A stretch of 64,000 bases of DNA from Martinezella dioscoreae (GCF_009176305.1 NZ_BLAJ01000001.1:744001-808000); one strand, 5' to 3'; positions 28,876 through 40,659 are shown, numbered from the stretch's first letter. Program-made: numbers and translations. The notes: a model not told the origin generated them from the letters alone.

Positions 28876-30063
28876 ATGACTTCAGCGTTCATATCCCATT
28901 TGCGCAACGAGCTTCTCGGCCTGAAAGAAGCCGGCCTCTATAAGGCCGAGCGCGTCATCACATCCAAGCAGGCCGGCGAAATCGCCGTGCTTGGGGGTGC
29001 GCGCGTCCTTAATTTCTGCGCGAACAACTATCTTGGACTTGCCGATAATGAGGAGCTCGCGGAAGCAGCGAAGAAGGCGCTAGATCGCTATGGCTACGGC
29101 ATGGCCTCGGTACGTTTTATCTGCGGCACGCAGGAGGAGCACAAGCAGCTCGAGGCACGGATCTCAGCCTTTCTCGGCATGGAGGCGACGATCCTCTATT
29201 CCTCCTGCTTCGATGCCAATGGCGGGTTGTTCGAGACGCTGCTATCGGAAGAAGATGCCATCATCTCGGATGCCCTTAATCATGCCTCCATTATTGATGG
29301 CGTCCGGCTCTCCAAAGCCAAACGCTTCCGTTACGCCAACAACGACATGGCAGCGCTTGAGGAGGAACTGAAGAAGGCCGAAGGCAGCCGCTTCAAGCTG
29401 ATCGCGACCGACGGCGTCTTTTCGATGGACGGCATCATTGCCAATCTCGGCGGCGTCTGCGACCTGGCGGAGAAATATGGCGCGATGGTCATGGTCGATG
29501 ACAGCCATGCGGTCGGCTTTGTCGGCGAGCATGGTCGGGGCTCGGCGGAATATTGCGGCGTCGAAGGCCGGATCGACATCATCACCGGCACACTCGGCAA
29601 AGCGCTTGGCGGGGCGTCCGGGGGCTATACGTCGGCCAGAGGTGAAATCGTCGAGTGGCTGCGGCAGCGCTCGCGTCCCTATCTTTTCTCGAACACCTTG
29701 GCGCCTGTCATCGCCGCAGCCTCGTTGAAGGTGTTCGATCTTATCGAAAACGGCTCCGACCTGCGTGCACGGCTTCAAGGCAATGCCGAACTCTTTCGCC
29801 GTGAAATGACCAAGCTCGGCTTCACGCTGGCGGGGGCGGATCACCCGATCATCCCAGTCATGCTCGGCGATGCGAAGCTCGCGCAGGACATGGCGGCGCT
29901 CATGCTGCAGAAGGGCGTCTATGTCATCGGCTTTTCCTTCCCCGTGGTGCCGAAGGGTCAGGCGCGCATCCGCACGCAGATGTCGGCCGCTCACTCGAAG
30001 GCCGATGTCGAAAAGGCGATCGCAGCCTTTGCCGAAGCCGGAAAAGAACTTGGAATCATTTGA
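28876..30063 (+). CDS. kbl: Glycine C-acetyltransferase (2-amino-3-ketobutyrate CoA ligase)
   Basis: 395 residues, standard length. PLP enzyme of the alpha-oxoamine synthase family: converts 2-amino-3-ketobutyrate plus CoA to glycine and acetyl-CoA. Seen: [11 protein letters not shown] near residue 48, [11 protein letters not shown] near 134, [17 protein letters not shown] near 210-226 and the PLP lysine in [16 protein letters not shown] near 243. The gene is 21 bases before tdh, the classical threonine-catabolic pair. The bases before it have no good open frame; the ATG at 28876 fits homologues. Confidence 0.97.
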   Translation: MTSAFISHLRNELLGLKEAGLYKAERVITSKQAGEIAVLGGARVLNFCANNYLGLADNEELAEAAKKALDRYGYGMASVRFICGTQEEHKQLEARISAFLGMEATILYSSCFDANGGLFETLLSEEDAIISDALNHASIIDGVRLSKAKRFRYANNDMAALEEELKKAEGSRFKLIATDGVFSMDGIIANLGGVCDLAEKYGAMVMVDDSHAVGFVGEHGRGSAEYCGVEGRIDIITGTLGKALGGASGGYTSARGEIVEWLRQRSRPYLFSNTLAPVIAAASLKVFDLIENGSDLRARLQGNAELFRREMTKLGFTLAGADHPIIPVMLGDAKLAQDMAALMLQKGVYVIGFSFPVVPKGQARIRTQMSAAHSKADVEKAIAAFAEAGKELGII

Positions 30064-30084
30064 ATTGGTTGGAGAGAACCGATC

Positions 30085-31122
30085 ATGTCGAACATGATGA
30101 AAGCGTTGGTCAAATCCAAGCCGGAGGTCGGGCTGTGGATGGAGCATGTGCCGGTTCCCGAAGTCGGGCCGAACGATGTCCTGATCCGGGTCAAGAAGTC
30201 GGCGATCTGCGGGACCGATGTCCATATTTGGAACTGGGATCAATGGGCGCAAAAGACCATTCCCGTTCCGATGGTGGTCGGCCACGAATTCTGCGGTGAG
30301 ATTGCCGAGATCGGTTCCGCCGTGACGAAATATCATGTCGGTGAGCGCGTCTCGGGTGAAGGTCATATCGTTTGCGGCAAATGTCGCAACTGCCGGGCGG
30401 GCAGGGGCCATCTCTGCCGCAACACGCTCGGTGTCGGCGTCAACCGTCCCGGCTCCTTTGGTGAGTTCGTCTGTATTCCCGAATCCAATGTCGTGCCGAT
30501 CCCCGACGATATCCCGGATGAAATTGCCGCGATTTTCGATCCCTTCGGCAATGCAGTTCACACTGCGCTCTCCTTCGATCTGGTCGGCGAGGACGTGCTG
30601 GTGACCGGCGCGGGGCCGATCGGCATCATGGGGGCCATGGTCGCCAAGCGCTCCGGTGCGCGCAAGGTCGTCATTACCGATATCAATCCCATCCGACTGG
30701 CGCTTGCCCGCAAGGTCGGCATCGATCATGTCGTCGACGCTTCCAAGGAAAACCTCGCTGATGTGATGAAGTCCATCGGCATGACCGAGGGGTTTGACGT
30801 CGGTCTGGAAATGTCGGGCGCGGCTCCCGCCTTCCGCGACATGATCGACAAGATGAACAATGGCGGCAAGATCGCCATTCTCGGCATTGCGCCGGCAGGC
30901 TTCGAGATCGACTGGAACAAGGTCATCTTCAAGATGCTGAACCTCAAGGGCATTTACGGCCGCGAGATGTTCGAGACCTGGTACAAGATGATTGCCTTCG
31001 TGCAAGGCGGTCTCGATGTATCGCCCGTCATCACGCATCGTATCGGCATCGATGATTTCCGCGATGGTTTCGAAGCAATGCGCTCGGGCAATTCCGGCAA
31101 GGTCGTCATGGACTGGAATTGA
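30085..31122 (+). CDS. tdh: L-threonine 3-dehydrogenase
   Basis: 345 residues. Zinc-dependent medium-chain dehydrogenase that oxidises threonine to 2-amino-3-ketobutyrate, the substrate of the kbl product. Catalytic zinc region: [18 protein letters not shown] (about 40-57) and [12 protein letters not shown]; structural zinc cysteines in [20 protein letters not shown] (about 93-112). NAD site [11 protein letters not shown] near 174. GGAGAG lies upstream of the ATG. Together kbl-tdh give the threonine to glycine plus acetyl-CoA pathway. Confidence 0.97.
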   Translation: MSNMMKALVKSKPEVGLWMEHVPVPEVGPNDVLIRVKKSAICGTDVHIWNWDQWAQKTIPVPMVVGHEFCGEIAEIGSAVTKYHVGERVSGEGHIVCGKCRNCRAGRGHLCRNTLGVGVNRPGSFGEFVCIPESNVVPIPDDIPDEIAAIFDPFGNAVHTALSFDLVGEDVLVTGAGPIGIMGAMVAKRSGARKVVITDINPIRLALARKVGIDHVVDASKENLADVMKSIGMTEGFDVGLEMSGAAPAFRDMIDKMNNGGKIAILGIAPAGFEIDWNKVIFKMLNLKGIYGREMFETWYKMIAFVQGGLDVSPVITHRIGIDDFRDGFEAMRSGNSGKVVMDWN

Positions 31123-31572
31123 TGCCATTCGGACACACTTCCGGCCTCGGTAATACCTGCCGATGCTGGAAATGTGAGGCTTTGCTCAGAATGCTCTTGT
31201 CATCGCGTGGGGACTTCCTAAATACGGGAAACATTAAATCGCTGCGTGCGGAGCCTGTGGATAAGGCTTTTTCGCGCATTTAACGGGCTTTTTTGCTGGA
31301 AAAGCTTGACGAGAACTAAAATTCTGGGAATCACCGTTTGACTTCGGAAAGAACGGTAAAACTGGATCAAGCGGATCACCTGATATCATGGCCGGAAATC
31401 CAAACGCAATCCAGCTTTGCACTCCGGTGGCGGTGATCGTGGTTAATTGGGCATTAAAGGTCATTCCGTTAGGTGTTCGTCGGTGAGTCGCGGCTGGTGC
31501 AGGGCGCGCCAGTCAGTGTGATTGTTTCACCGCGTGTAAGTTTGCAGCGTCAGGGAAAGCGACGATATAAAG
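31123..31572. other. Intergenic region upstream of rpoD
   Basis: About 450 bases between tdh and rpoD. A short minus-strand open frame (31234-31464) has no adequate ribosome-binding site and no recognisable composition, so I leave it out. The sequence is AT-rich in the middle (31230-31350) as expected for a promoter zone; CTTGAC at 31304 has no clear partner at -10. The rpoD promoter is expected here but was not firmly located. Confidence 0.4.
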
Positions 31573-33633
<2,061 letters not shown>

Positions 33634-33672
33634 GGTCTGGCGCAAGTCGGCATCGGCAGGTTACAAAACAAG

Positions 33673-33702
33673 GCCCGGTTCGCGAAAGCGAGCCGGGCTT
33701 TT
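33673..33702 (+). terminator. Rho-independent terminator of rpoD
   Basis: An 11-base stem (one G-U pair) GCCCGGTTCGC / GCGAGCCGGGC with a GAAA tetraloop, followed by TTTT, 40 bases after the rpoD stop. Confidence 0.9.
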
Positions 33703-33734
33703 CATTGAGGATATCAGGATCAAAGAGGGTGATC

Positions 33735-34535
33735 ATGGCGAGCAAGCCGCAATTCACGGAGATATCCCTTCCTGTCCGCCTGCGCGATCTGCTGGCGGGG
33801 TATGAATGGCGGCAGGATGCGCTCGGGCGCTCTTCGGCCCATGTTTTCCGACTTGAGGCTGATGGACGCGTGCCTGTTTATCTCAAGAGCGAGCTGGTCG
33901 ATCCGTTGGGTGAATTGGCAGGCGAGGTTGCGAGGCTGCGATGGCTCGCCTCGCAGGGCCTTGCGTGCCCTGATATCATTGCCCATGAGAAGGACGGCGA
34001 ACGCGAATGGCTTTTGATGAGCGCTCTTCCCGGCAGCGATTTCGTCAACGCCGAGTGGTTACAGCCGCTTGAGCGGGTGCGGCTTTTCGCGGGTGCTTTG
34101 CGGCGATTGCACTCAGTCGATATCGCTGCCTGCCCTTTCGATCATCGACTGGAGAGCAGAATGGGCACGGCAAGGGCACACTTGCTTGCCGGCCGCGTCG
34201 ATGAGGACGACTTTGATGAGGCCCGCCTCGGAAAGTCGGCGGCGGATCTTTTCCGCGAACTTCAGGCCACGAGACCGCCGACGGAGGATCTTGTCGTCAC
34301 TCATGGCGATGCCTGCCTTCCGAATTTCGTAGTCGATGGCGATAGATTCAGCGGTTATATCGATTGCGGCCGCCTCGGCGTGGCTGATCGTCATCAGGAT
34401 ATCGCGCTGGCCTGCGGTAGCGTCGAGCACAATTTCGGACAGGAATTGGTTGGCGAGTTTTTGAAAGCCTATGGCGATTTTGAACCGCAGGCCGAAAAGA
34501 TGGCCTATTATCGGCTACTGGATGAGTTCTTCTAG
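33735..34535 (+). CDS. APH(3')-family aminoglycoside O-phosphotransferase
   Basis: A 266-residue kinase-like protein of the APH(3') group. It shows catalytic HGDACLPNFVVDGDRFSGYI (about residues 186-205, HGDxCxxN) followed by DCGRLGVADRHQDIALA (about 206-222, the metal-binding DxGRxGxADxxxD pattern), exactly the APH(3') layout. Nucleotide-binding lysine is in VYLKSELVDP (about 49-58). Start: ATG at 33735 after GAGGGTGATC. A chromosomal rhizobial homologue may phosphorylate kanamycin-type drugs or an unknown substrate; resistance cannot be claimed from sequence. It stands directly after the rpoD terminator and transcribes alone. Confidence 0.9.
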   Translation: MASKPQFTEISLPVRLRDLLAGYEWRQDALGRSSAHVFRLEADGRVPVYLKSELVDPLGELAGEVARLRWLASQGLACPDIIAHEKDGEREWLLMSALPGSDFVNAEWLQPLERVRLFAGALRRLHSVDIAACPFDHRLESRMGTARAHLLAGRVDEDDFDEARLGKSAADLFRELQATRPPTEDLVVTHGDACLPNFVVDGDRFSGYIDCGRLGVADRHQDIALACGSVEHNFGQELVGEFLKAYGDFEPQAEKMAYYRLLDEFF

Positions 34536-34770
34536 CGGGAGATGCGGCTATCCCGCGCTGCGCGATCACGCAGGTTTGTTTTTGCGCCATTGCGGATCGC
34601 GCAGATGCCTGACAAGTTCGATTTCGGCCGATACCTCTTTCCCGGCGTGTGGTCGGGTACCATATGTCAGCGACCGAAAAGTCTTCTGATCTGTTTGCCA
34701 GCAAGGATCGAATGAATCGATGCGCAATTTCCTCTTGATTGCTTTCTCTGCGCGAGTCCCCGGCTGAACG

Positions 34771-36219
34771 ATGGAAAAGGGTGCGGAAAAACGGGATAGG
34801 GAGATAAGGCCGGGCTTTGTCCTGTCGATCCTTCTGCACGTCCTGTTTGTCGCGCTTTTTTTGCTGCCGCTATTTCCCGCGCCGCCAGAGGCGAAACCCG
34901 AGCAGAGCGTCAATGTCGAGCTGGTGCCGCAGCAGGAGGAAAAACAGGAACTGGCGACGAAGGTGAATGAGAAGCCCGACCAGCCTCCCAAACCGACGCC
35001 AAGACCTGACGAGAAGCCGGCAGAACAGACGGCGGACGCTCAACAGGAGCCGCAGCAGCCGGAGGGAAAAAAAGCAGACGAACAGCCACCGAAGCAATCC
35101 GATCCCAACGGTAAGAAGCAGGCAGAGAAACCTGCATCTCAGCCTGACGAGACCAAGGCCGATAAGTCGGAGCAGGCGAAATCTGAGCCCAAACCTGATG
35201 ATCCCGGCGCTGACAAGCCTGTTGAGAAAGCGGAACAGCAGCCCTCTGCGACCGAAACGCCGCTTCCGGACATGAAGGGCGATCAGAAGGACGCAAATAC
35301 CACGCAGGAGGCAGACGCGGCGGAACAGTCGAAGGACGATACCCCTCCAACGCCTCCGAACGATGCTGCGGCTGAACAACAAGCGGATGCTCAGGCGGCT
35401 GCGCAAGCCGAGGCTCAGTCACAGGCGGCAGAGCAGACGCAGGAAGCGCAACAGCAAGCTGACGCTAAGGATCCGCAGACAAATGCGGCCCAACCGCCGG
35501 CAAGCGATTCGTCCGCGAAAGTCTCGTCGACCGCACCAGACGTCCTGGCGACCAACGAGCCTTCGGATTCGCAAGTGCAGCCACCGCAGACCCCAGCGGT
35601 AGATCAGAATGATCCGCAAGCACAAGCTCCCGCCCCACCATCATCCGATCCGCAGCAGCAGTCTCCTGCCGAGCAGGCCACGGACGAAGCGAAAGACCCG
35701 CCGCAGATTGTTGTTCCGGCGGTGAAGCCATCTCCTTCACAGCAGAGTGCTCAAAGCCAGTCTGCTTCGGGAGGCCAAAGTAACCCGGCTGAAGGCGCCA
35801 CTGCATTGGTTACCGAGCCGCAAGCTCCCAAATCGGTTGCGCCGAAGCGAGCTATTCAGGCCAAGAAGCTTTATTCAAGTGCCGAGATAGCGCGTCTGTC
35901 CAAAAGCGAATACGACGCTTGGAAGAAGCTGCCACGGCGCCAACGCGTGGCCTATCTCTGCAATTCGGAGGAAAAACTTCAATACCGCCACGATTTGCAG
36001 GCTATTGGCTATGTGAATTCCGCGCTATCGCAGGCGATGGTTTCCGATGCTGCTCTGTTTGGAGACGGCGTCGCCGTGCAGACTCCCAATGGCTGGCAGA
36101 GAGTAGCATTCACCTGCGAAGTCGATAGTGATGCATTGAAGGTTACCGCTTTTTCCTACACCGTCAGGGGGCGCGTTTCTCCTAGCCAACTCGACAAGCT
36201 GGGCTTTCTTGGAAATTGA
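34771..36219 (+). CDS. TonB-like DUF930 domain protein with a long Pro/Gln/Glu/Ala linker
   Basis: 482 residues. A cytoplasmic start (about 1-14) is followed by one membrane helix (FVLSILLHVLFVALFLLPLF, about 15-34), then a roughly 310-residue periplasmic linker made almost entirely of Pro, Gln, Glu, Asp, Lys, Ala and Ser, and a C-terminal globular DUF930 domain (about 365-480, with KKLYSSAEIARLSKSEYDAW and WQRVAFTCEVDSDAL). This anchored-linker-head layout is TonB-like, spanning the periplasm. DUF930 function is unknown. The linker is repeat-like in composition but not a clean tandem repeat. Confidence 0.85.
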   Translation: MEKGAEKRDREIRPGFVLSILLHVLFVALFLLPLFPAPPEAKPEQSVNVELVPQQEEKQELATKVNEKPDQPPKPTPRPDEKPAEQTADAQQEPQQPEGKKADEQPPKQSDPNGKKQAEKPASQPDETKADKSEQAKSEPKPDDPGADKPVEKAEQQPSATETPLPDMKGDQKDANTTQEADAAEQSKDDTPPTPPNDAAAEQQADAQAAAQAEAQSQAAEQTQEAQQQADAKDPQTNAAQPPASDSSAKVSSTAPDVLATNEPSDSQVQPPQTPAVDQNDPQAQAPAPPSSDPQQQSPAEQATDEAKDPPQIVVPAVKPSPSQQSAQSQSASGGQSNPAEGATALVTEPQAPKSVAPKRAIQAKKLYSSAEIARLSKSEYDAWKKLPRRQRVAYLCNSEEKLQYRHDLQAIGYVNSALSQAMVSDAALFGDGVAVQTPNGWQRVAFTCEVDSDALKVTAFSYTVRGRVSPSQLDKLGFLGN

Positions 36220-36357
36220 TTTGGCTGGGTCGCCTCAAGCGTCTGGTTGAAACAATAGTTTATTCCCAACCCGATCGAAATTCAGTCCATTTCATCATAC
36301 AATTGCCTGCATCTCACTGATTCAGTGTTCTTCCATCGCCCTTTTCTCAAGATTCCG

Positions 36358-37335
36358 ATGTCCTCGATTACAGCCGATTCCAGTTCTGCGGCAGCGGGCC
36401 GCTCCGCCCTGCGTGGTGTCCTCGTGGCATTCGCGTCCTATGCAGTCTTCGCCTTCAGCGATGCGTCGATCAAGATCCTTCACGGGACGATCCCTTCCTA
36501 TCAGGTCGCGTTCATCGGTGCGCTGTTCGGCTTTGCCGCGATACCTTTCCTGAAGAAGCGGGAGGACGCGTGGCTCGATATGGTGAGGACGTCGAACCGT
36601 CCCTTGTGGCTGCTGCGCTTCGTCTGCGGCGCGGCGGGCGCCATCTGCTCCGTCGTTGCCTTCACCAAACTGCCAATGGCGGAAGCCTTTGCGCTGCTGT
36701 TTCTGCTGCCGTCCTTTGTCACCATTCTCTCTGTGATTTTTCTCAAGGAGGATGTGCGATGGCAGCGCTGGACGGCGGTTATTCTCGGTTTCGTCGGCGT
36801 GTTGATCGTCCTGCGTCCGGGTTTTCGCGAGCTCTCGGTCGGGCACCTTTGCGCGGCGATCGGTGGCCTTGCGGCGGCCATCTCCATCGTCATCAACCGC
36901 GCGCTCGGCTCGAAGGAGAAGCGCATCTCGCTCTATGGGGCAGGCCTTTTCGGAACGCTTATCGTCAGCGGCCTCCTCATGCTCTCCGAAGTCATCATGC
37001 CCACGCCGACGCAGTGGATATTCCTCGCGAGCTATGGCCTGCTTGGCGCGTGCGGCAGTGTCCTGCTCTTGACGGCCGCGCAAATGGCGCCTGCCAATCT
37101 GGTTGCGCCGCCGCAATATAGTCAGATGCTCTGGGCGATCGCCTTTGGCTACCTGTTGTTCAACGACAGCATCGATATGCCGATGGCCGTCGGCATCGTC
37201 CTCATCATCTTTTCCGGCCTGCTGACATTGGCGCGGGAGCGCAAGCGCGGCACGCCGCTGCCGACGGCGGTTGCCGGCAATACGCAGGCCGCATTGGTGA
37301 CGGCGGAGGAAGACAAGGCTGCAGGCGGCGTTTAA
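36358..37335 (+). CDS. DMT family transporter (EamA/RhaT-like)
   Basis: 325 residues from the ATG at 36358, with ten hydrophobic helices in two EamA repeats (about 17-150 and 160-300). Motifs SYAVFAFSDASIKILHG at helix 1 and LLGACGSVLLLTAAQMAPAN and PPQYSQMLWAIAFGYLLFND in the second repeat are typical. Such proteins export metabolites or drugs; substrate unknown. An upstream GTG frame extension of 11 codons is possible but less likely. Single transcription unit between DUF930 and AraC genes. Confidence 0.88.
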   Translation: MSSITADSSSAAAGRSALRGVLVAFASYAVFAFSDASIKILHGTIPSYQVAFIGALFGFAAIPFLKKREDAWLDMVRTSNRPLWLLRFVCGAAGAICSVVAFTKLPMAEAFALLFLLPSFVTILSVIFLKEDVRWQRWTAVILGFVGVLIVLRPGFRELSVGHLCAAIGGLAAAISIVINRALGSKEKRISLYGAGLFGTLIVSGLLMLSEVIMPTPTQWIFLASYGLLGACGSVLLLTAAQMAPANLVAPPQYSQMLWAIAFGYLLFNDSIDMPMAVGIVLIIFSGLLTLARERKRGTPLPTAVAGNTQAALVTAEEDKAAGGV

Positions 37336-37427
37336 TTCTTGTGTCCCGATTGCGGGTAGGCAACATTATCGCTCGTGTTGGATGCTATAGCTGATACAGC
37401 GAATAGACGGGATGAGAGGTATCAGCG

Positions 37428-38234
37428 ATGAAGTCCGGTCAATTCAGGATATACCGCTCTCGCCTTGCCGGCATCGAGGCAGTCCGGGCCGAAACAGGCC
37501 ACAGCTTCCCCAAGCACACGCATGACCAGTTCGGCATCGGAGTCATCGAAACCGGCGCGCAGAGATCGCTTAGCGGGCGAGGGATGGTGCAGGCAGAGGC
37601 CGGAGACGTCATCAGCGTCAATCCAAATGAGGTGCATGACGGCATGCCCGTCGGCGAGAGCCGCGCATGGTCCATGCTCTATTTCGATCCCAGTCTGATC
37701 GGTGATCTGTTTCGCGATATCGGTGAGGGCAGGTTCGGTGTGATGGAATTTCCGTCGCCTGTCATCCGCGACGGGGAGATGGCTGGGCATTTCAGAAGCC
37801 TGTTTTCGCTTCTGGTCAAGGATGCGGCTGAAAATGTTCTCCTGCGGGATGGCCTGCTGCTGTCGCTCATCGCCGCTATGATGCGTGAGGGATCCGGTGC
37901 CTTGCGTGAAGATGCCATTTCCACTGATATCAAAAGGGCGCGCGAGCTGATCGATGACGATCCAGCCGCTCCCCTGACCCTTGCCGAGCTTGCGGAGTTG
38001 TGCGGTCTAAGCCAATTTCGTTTCCTGCGGGCCTTCACCAAGGCGACGGGGCTGACGCCGCATGCTTACCTCATGCAGCGCCGGATTCATAAAGCGCGCC
38101 GACTGATTGCGGTGGGCACGTCCTTAGCCGAAGCGGCCTTTGCCGGCGGCTTTTCCGATCAGAGCCATATGACGCGCCTCTTCGTCCGCAATTTCGGCGT
38201 CTCGCCGGGCGCCTATGCGGCGGCGATCGGCTGA
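37428..38234 (+). CDS. AraC family transcriptional regulator
   Basis: 268 residues. N-terminal cupin-like arabinose-binding domain (about 15-150, HTHDQFGIGVIETGAQRS, then AGDVISVNPNEVHDGMPVGE) and C-terminal double HTH (about 165-265; SQFRFLRAFTKATGLTPHAY and GFSDQSHMTRLFVRNFGVSPG). Members of this subgroup often regulate efflux or metabolic genes nearby; the DMT transporter 92 bases upstream, same strand, is a plausible partner but not proven. GAGAGG lies before the ATG. Confidence 0.92.
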   Translation: MKSGQFRIYRSRLAGIEAVRAETGHSFPKHTHDQFGIGVIETGAQRSLSGRGMVQAEAGDVISVNPNEVHDGMPVGESRAWSMLYFDPSLIGDLFRDIGEGRFGVMEFPSPVIRDGEMAGHFRSLFSLLVKDAAENVLLRDGLLLSLIAAMMREGSGALREDAISTDIKRARELIDDDPAAPLTLAELAELCGLSQFRFLRAFTKATGLTPHAYLMQRRIHKARRLIAVGTSLAEAAFAGGFSDQSHMTRLFVRNFGVSPGAYAAAIG

Positions 38235-38315
38235 AGTTTCTGCAATTTTATTCAAGACCGGAGGACGGCGACCAGGTTTTCTGCTGCGCCAAGCAGATGC
38301 CTATCAGGAGGTGCC

Positions 38316-39047
38316 ATGTTTTTCCGCCATTCGAATGAGATATGGAGCGAGTTTCCCGAGCTGGTTCCCGGCGTGTTGTTTGCTGAAGGGATCACCTCGA
38401 CTGTCGATGTCGAAGATCGGATTGCCAAATATCATGCGATTGCTGCAGACCGGCTAAAGCAAGCTCCAGAGGGCGAGATGGCTGAAATCCAGGTGTGGCG
38501 TCGTGCTTTCTCCAAAATGGGCTTGAAGCCGACACAATATCGGTGCGCATCCGAAGCGCTGCTGCGCCGATTTCGCCAGGAAGGGTCGTTGCCGCGGCTG
38601 CACCCGCTCGTCGATCTTTGCAATGCCATCTCGATCGCTTTCGCAATTCCCGTTGCTGTGTTTGATCTTGCGAAAATCTCTGGCGATCTCGAAGTGCGGC
38701 ATGCGAGCGGCAGCGAAACCTATTTGACCTTTTCCGGCGAAATAGAGCATCCGGCAGTCAGAGAAGTGATCTTTGCCGATGGAGCAGGACGGGCGCATGC
38801 CCGGCGCTGGACCAATCGCCAGAGTGGTTTGTCCGCCGTGCGCAATGATACAGGTTCGGTGCTGATCGTCGCGGAGGCGCTGCACGAATCGGCAGGCAGC
38901 GATGTTCCGAAGCTGATCGATGCGATTGCGTCGGAGTTGACCGCCATCTGGTCGATCGAGGCCACGCAGGGCCTCCTCAGCCTGTCATCACCGCGATTTG
39001 ATCTGTCGGCCGCAATGAATTTGCAACTGCAGCAAAAACGAGATTGA
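38316..39047 (+). CDS. B3/B4 (PheT-like) domain protein
   Basis: 243 residues consisting of the B3/B4 domain found in the phenylalanyl-tRNA synthetase beta subunit, here as a stand-alone protein. Typical features: VWRRAFSKMGLKPTQYRCAS and SLPRLHPLVDLCNAISI near residues 67-110, with DLAKI and RWTNRQSGLSAVRNDTGSV later. Stand-alone B3/B4 proteins are thought to be tRNA- or amino-acid-binding/editing related; this one lacks synthetase modules. AGGAGG precedes the ATG. Located between an AraC regulator and an MFS gene. Confidence 0.85.
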   Translation: MFFRHSNEIWSEFPELVPGVLFAEGITSTVDVEDRIAKYHAIAADRLKQAPEGEMAEIQVWRRAFSKMGLKPTQYRCASEALLRRFRQEGSLPRLHPLVDLCNAISIAFAIPVAVFDLAKISGDLEVRHASGSETYLTFSGEIEHPAVREVIFADGAGRAHARRWTNRQSGLSAVRNDTGSVLIVAEALHESAGSDVPKLIDAIASELTAIWSIEATQGLLSLSSPRFDLSAAMNLQLQQKRD

Positions 39048-39102
39048 CAGAAGGCGCGTTCAGGCAGAGCAGGGACTGTAGAATTTCCGACTGTCGAGAA
39101 GC

Positions 39103-40371
39103 ATGTCTGCAAGCGTCCGTGGCGGCAGACTAAGAAGGCTCATGGATACCCTGCAGACTCAAGACCGGCCAAGCGTGCTCGGTCACCCCGGCTATCGTTC
39201 ATTCGCTGCGTCGCGTGTCTTTTCCTCGATAGGCTTTCAGTCTGTCACGGTCGCCATGGGCTGGATGATCTACGATCAGACCCATAGCGCTTTTTTCCTC
39301 GGCCTCGTCGGCTTCTGCCAGTTTCTGCCGATGGTCATCCTGACCTTCGTCGTCGGGCATGTCGCCGATCGGTTCGACCGCCGCCGCATCGGCCTTGCCT
39401 GCCAGATCATCGAGGCGCTGACCGCAATGGTTCTTGCCATAGCTGTCTGGTTTCATTGGATAGGACCTGCCGGTATTCTAGCCGCCGTTGCCATCATGGG
39501 TGCGGCGACGGCCTTCGAACGTCCGACCATGGCGGCGCTTTTGCCCAATATTGTGCCGTCGTCGCTGCTGCAGGTTGCCATCGCGACCTCCACCTCGATG
39601 ATGCAGACCGCCTTTATCATCGGGCCGTCGCTCGGCGGTCTGCTTTATGGCGTCAGCCCCGTTGCGCCGTTTGCCGTTTCGGCTGCGCTGTATGTCATCG
39701 CCAGCATCAACGTTATCTCGATCCGGGTCGAACGCGAGCAGCCGTCGTCGCGCGAGCCGGTGACGCTGAGCTCCGTCTTTGCCGGCGTCTCCTTCATCAA
39801 GAGCCGGCCGGTCATGCTGGGGACGATCTCGCTCGATCTCTTCGCGGTGCTGCTTGGGGGCGCGACGGCGCTGCTGCCGATGTTTGCGCGGGATATTCTG
39901 CATGCCGGGCCATGGGGACTTGGCCTGCTGCGCGCCGCGCCGGCCATCGGTGCGCTCATTATGTCGATCTGGCTGGCACGCCGGCCGCTGCAGAGCGATG
40001 TCGGCAAGAAGATGCTGTTTGCCGTGCTCGTCTTTGGGGTCGCCACCATCGTCTTTTCGCTGTCGAGCAATATCATCCTTTCGGTCGCAGCGCTCTTCGT
40101 CGTCGGCGCTTCGGATACGGTCAGCGTCGTCGTGCGCAGCTCGCTCGTGCAGCTCCTGACGCCGGATGCCATGCGCGGCCGCGTCAATGCCGTGAATTCG
40201 CTTTTTATCGGCACCTCCAATCAGCTCGGTGAATTCGAGTCCGGCATGCTTGCCACTGCGCTTGGGCCTGTCCTCACCGGCATCGTCGGTGGCGTCGGGA
40301 CCATTGTGGTGGTTGTGCTCTGGATGCGCCTCTTTCCGGACCTGACCAGAGTGAAGACGCTCAAAGGCTAG
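39103..40371 (+). CDS. MFS transporter (EntS/MFS_3-like)
   Basis: 422 residues, twelve helices, MFS_3 group resembling enterobactin exporters and other efflux pumps. The loop motif GHVADRFDRRRIGLACQIIE (about 79-98) is typical of the family, as is NVISIRVEREQP at the middle loop. A later ATG at 39142 with AAGAAGG could be the true start, giving 409 residues. Its stop overlaps the convergent DUF1127 gene by four bases. No siderophore genes are nearby, so substrate is open. Confidence 0.88.
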   Translation: MSASVRGGRLRRLMDTLQTQDRPSVLGHPGYRSFAASRVFSSIGFQSVTVAMGWMIYDQTHSAFFLGLVGFCQFLPMVILTFVVGHVADRFDRRRIGLACQIIEALTAMVLAIAVWFHWIGPAGILAAVAIMGAATAFERPTMAALLPNIVPSSLLQVAIATSTSMMQTAFIIGPSLGGLLYGVSPVAPFAVSAALYVIASINVISIRVEREQPSSREPVTLSSVFAGVSFIKSRPVMLGTISLDLFAVLLGGATALLPMFARDILHAGPWGLGLLRAAPAIGALIMSIWLARRPLQSDVGKKMLFAVLVFGVATIVFSLSSNIILSVAALFVVGASDTVSVVVRSSLVQLLTPDAMRGRVNAVNSLFIGTSNQLGEFESGMLATALGPVLTGIVGGVGTIVVVVLWMRLFPDLTRVKTLKG

Positions 40372-40562
40372 CGACGTCCATCATTGGATTGCTTTTCCGC
40401 AAGGTCGCTTAGCCCGATATCCCGCAATAGATGTTGGTTTGCCTGAGGTAGCATATCTCGCTTCCGGGCATTTTCCTTATACGATCGCCATTCCATGCCC
40501 CCTCGTCGGGTCAGGAGTTGGACGGCGCATACTCTCCAGCTTATAATATGAAGAATGTTCAT
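40368..40562 (-). CDS. DUF1127 domain small protein
   Basis: 64 residues. The C-terminal half matches the DUF1127 signature (basic residues, then LLRDIGLSDL): RDMLPQANQHLLRDIGLSDL over about 36-55. DUF1127 proteins are small RNA- or regulation-related in alphaproteobacteria, often linked to phosphate or carbon signals; function here unknown. It is divergent from the following LysR gene with a 97-base gap, a common arrangement for such regulator/target pairs. Short and without a strong Shine-Dalgarno, so confidence is moderate. Confidence 0.6.
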   Translation of the reverse strand: MNILHIISWRVCAVQLLTRRGGMEWRSYKENARKRDMLPQANQHLLRDIGLSDLAEKQSNDGRR

Positions 40563-40659
40563 ATATCTACGACCTCGAAGTGCCTAGCCAATAGATAGAT
40601 GCGCTTAGAATATAGTGATGTATAATGAATCCTCAGGCTGTAAAGCATGAGGAATTTTC

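Noticed and set aside
28694..28879. 61-codon frame before kbl
   Set aside because: No Shine-Dalgarno and overlaps the kbl start; the region is the probable kbl promoter.
29242..31128. 628-codon minus-strand open frame opposite kbl-tdh
   Set aside because: It is the antisense of two clear genes, with no family features; long antisense frames are common in GC-rich DNA.
31234..31464. 76-codon minus-strand frame upstream of rpoD
   Set aside because: Poor ribosome site and no homologue recognised; more likely rpoD leader DNA.
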